A stretch of 64,000 nucleotides of DNA from Streptomyces tendae (lineage in GTDB: Bacteria; Actinomycetota; Actinomycetes; Streptomycetales; Streptomycetaceae): positions 558,001 to 622,000 of the forward strand of contig NZ_BMUY01000002.1 of assembly GCF_014650435.1 (NCBI RefSeq), in the 5' to 3' direction. The translations under genes and the position numbers were made by a program. The notes beneath the pieces are model-generated. The model ran no database searches and was not told the origin of the DNA. It saw only the letters and a program-made list of their open reading frames with translations. Position 1 is the first letter of the stretch, and each line of letters opens with the position of its first letter. Positions 63,999 through 64,000 of the stretch are shown here, piece after piece.

Positions 63999-64000
63999 CG

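Overview
The window is high-GC actinobacterial DNA that reads as the central chromosome of a Streptomyces. It carries the sporulation pair ssgR-ssgA, ptpA, thiC under a TPP riboswitch, cydA-cydB-cydCD under a Rex operator, serS, pheA and the Sco/copper/DyP-peroxidase cluster, in the order I recall from S. coelicolor and S. lividans (recall, not a database comparison). Six copies or near-copies of the 14-bp parS sequence GTTTCACGTGAAAC and several DnaA-box groups suggest that the window lies near oriC.

Layout. 1-5.2 kb: partial GNAT acetyltransferase, Nudix hydrolase, LysR regulator, a PLP lyase coupled to the phosphatase ptpA, and small membrane and cupin proteins. 5.3-10.4 kb: ssgR, ssgA, a YibE/F membrane protein and thiC. 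10.4-16 kb: a TerD-VWA protein, a membrane protein, a PPP-type phosphoesterase and a LacI regulator. 16-26.5 kb: an aminotransferase, the cytochrome bd genes, a two-GAF sensor kinase and an M23 peptidase. 26.5-32.2 kb: HAD phosphatase, LLM oxidoreductase, a hypothetical gene with kptA, and a hydrolase-dehydrogenase fusion coupled to an M24 protein. 32.4-36 kb: a two-ATPase, two-permease ABC operon. 36.2-39.8 kb: a HAD gene coupled to serS, a DnaA-box-rich intergenic region, and pheA.

39.9-46.3 kb is a copper trafficking and oxidase-assembly cluster (dtpA, CopC-CopD fusion, PCuAC chaperone, Sco, YcnI-like protein, membrane protein), all on the minus strand. 46.5-60.3 kb has two RsbW-like ATPases, aminopeptidase P, a PP2C-like phosphatase lacking one expected aspartate, a Prim-Pol-domain protein, a SEC-C protein, a glycerophosphodiesterase, an HtrA-like protease, a TetR/oxidoreductase divergent pair and two tandem RNHCP zinc-ribbon genes behind a long leader.

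The right end enters an integrated mobile element. A serine tRNA (anticodon TGA) at 60405-60491 is followed by a tyrosine integrase, a small excisionase-like protein, a dense array of TGACGCA repeats and a P-loop replication-type ATPase that reaches the window edge. The far attachment site and the transfer genes are outside the window.

Most of the window is conserved core genome. The most unusual features are in the DNA signals: parS sites embedded in a riboswitch, in coding sequence and across the cydCD start codon; the DnaA-box clusters; the iteron-like array; and a 14-bp tandem repeat next to a terminator.
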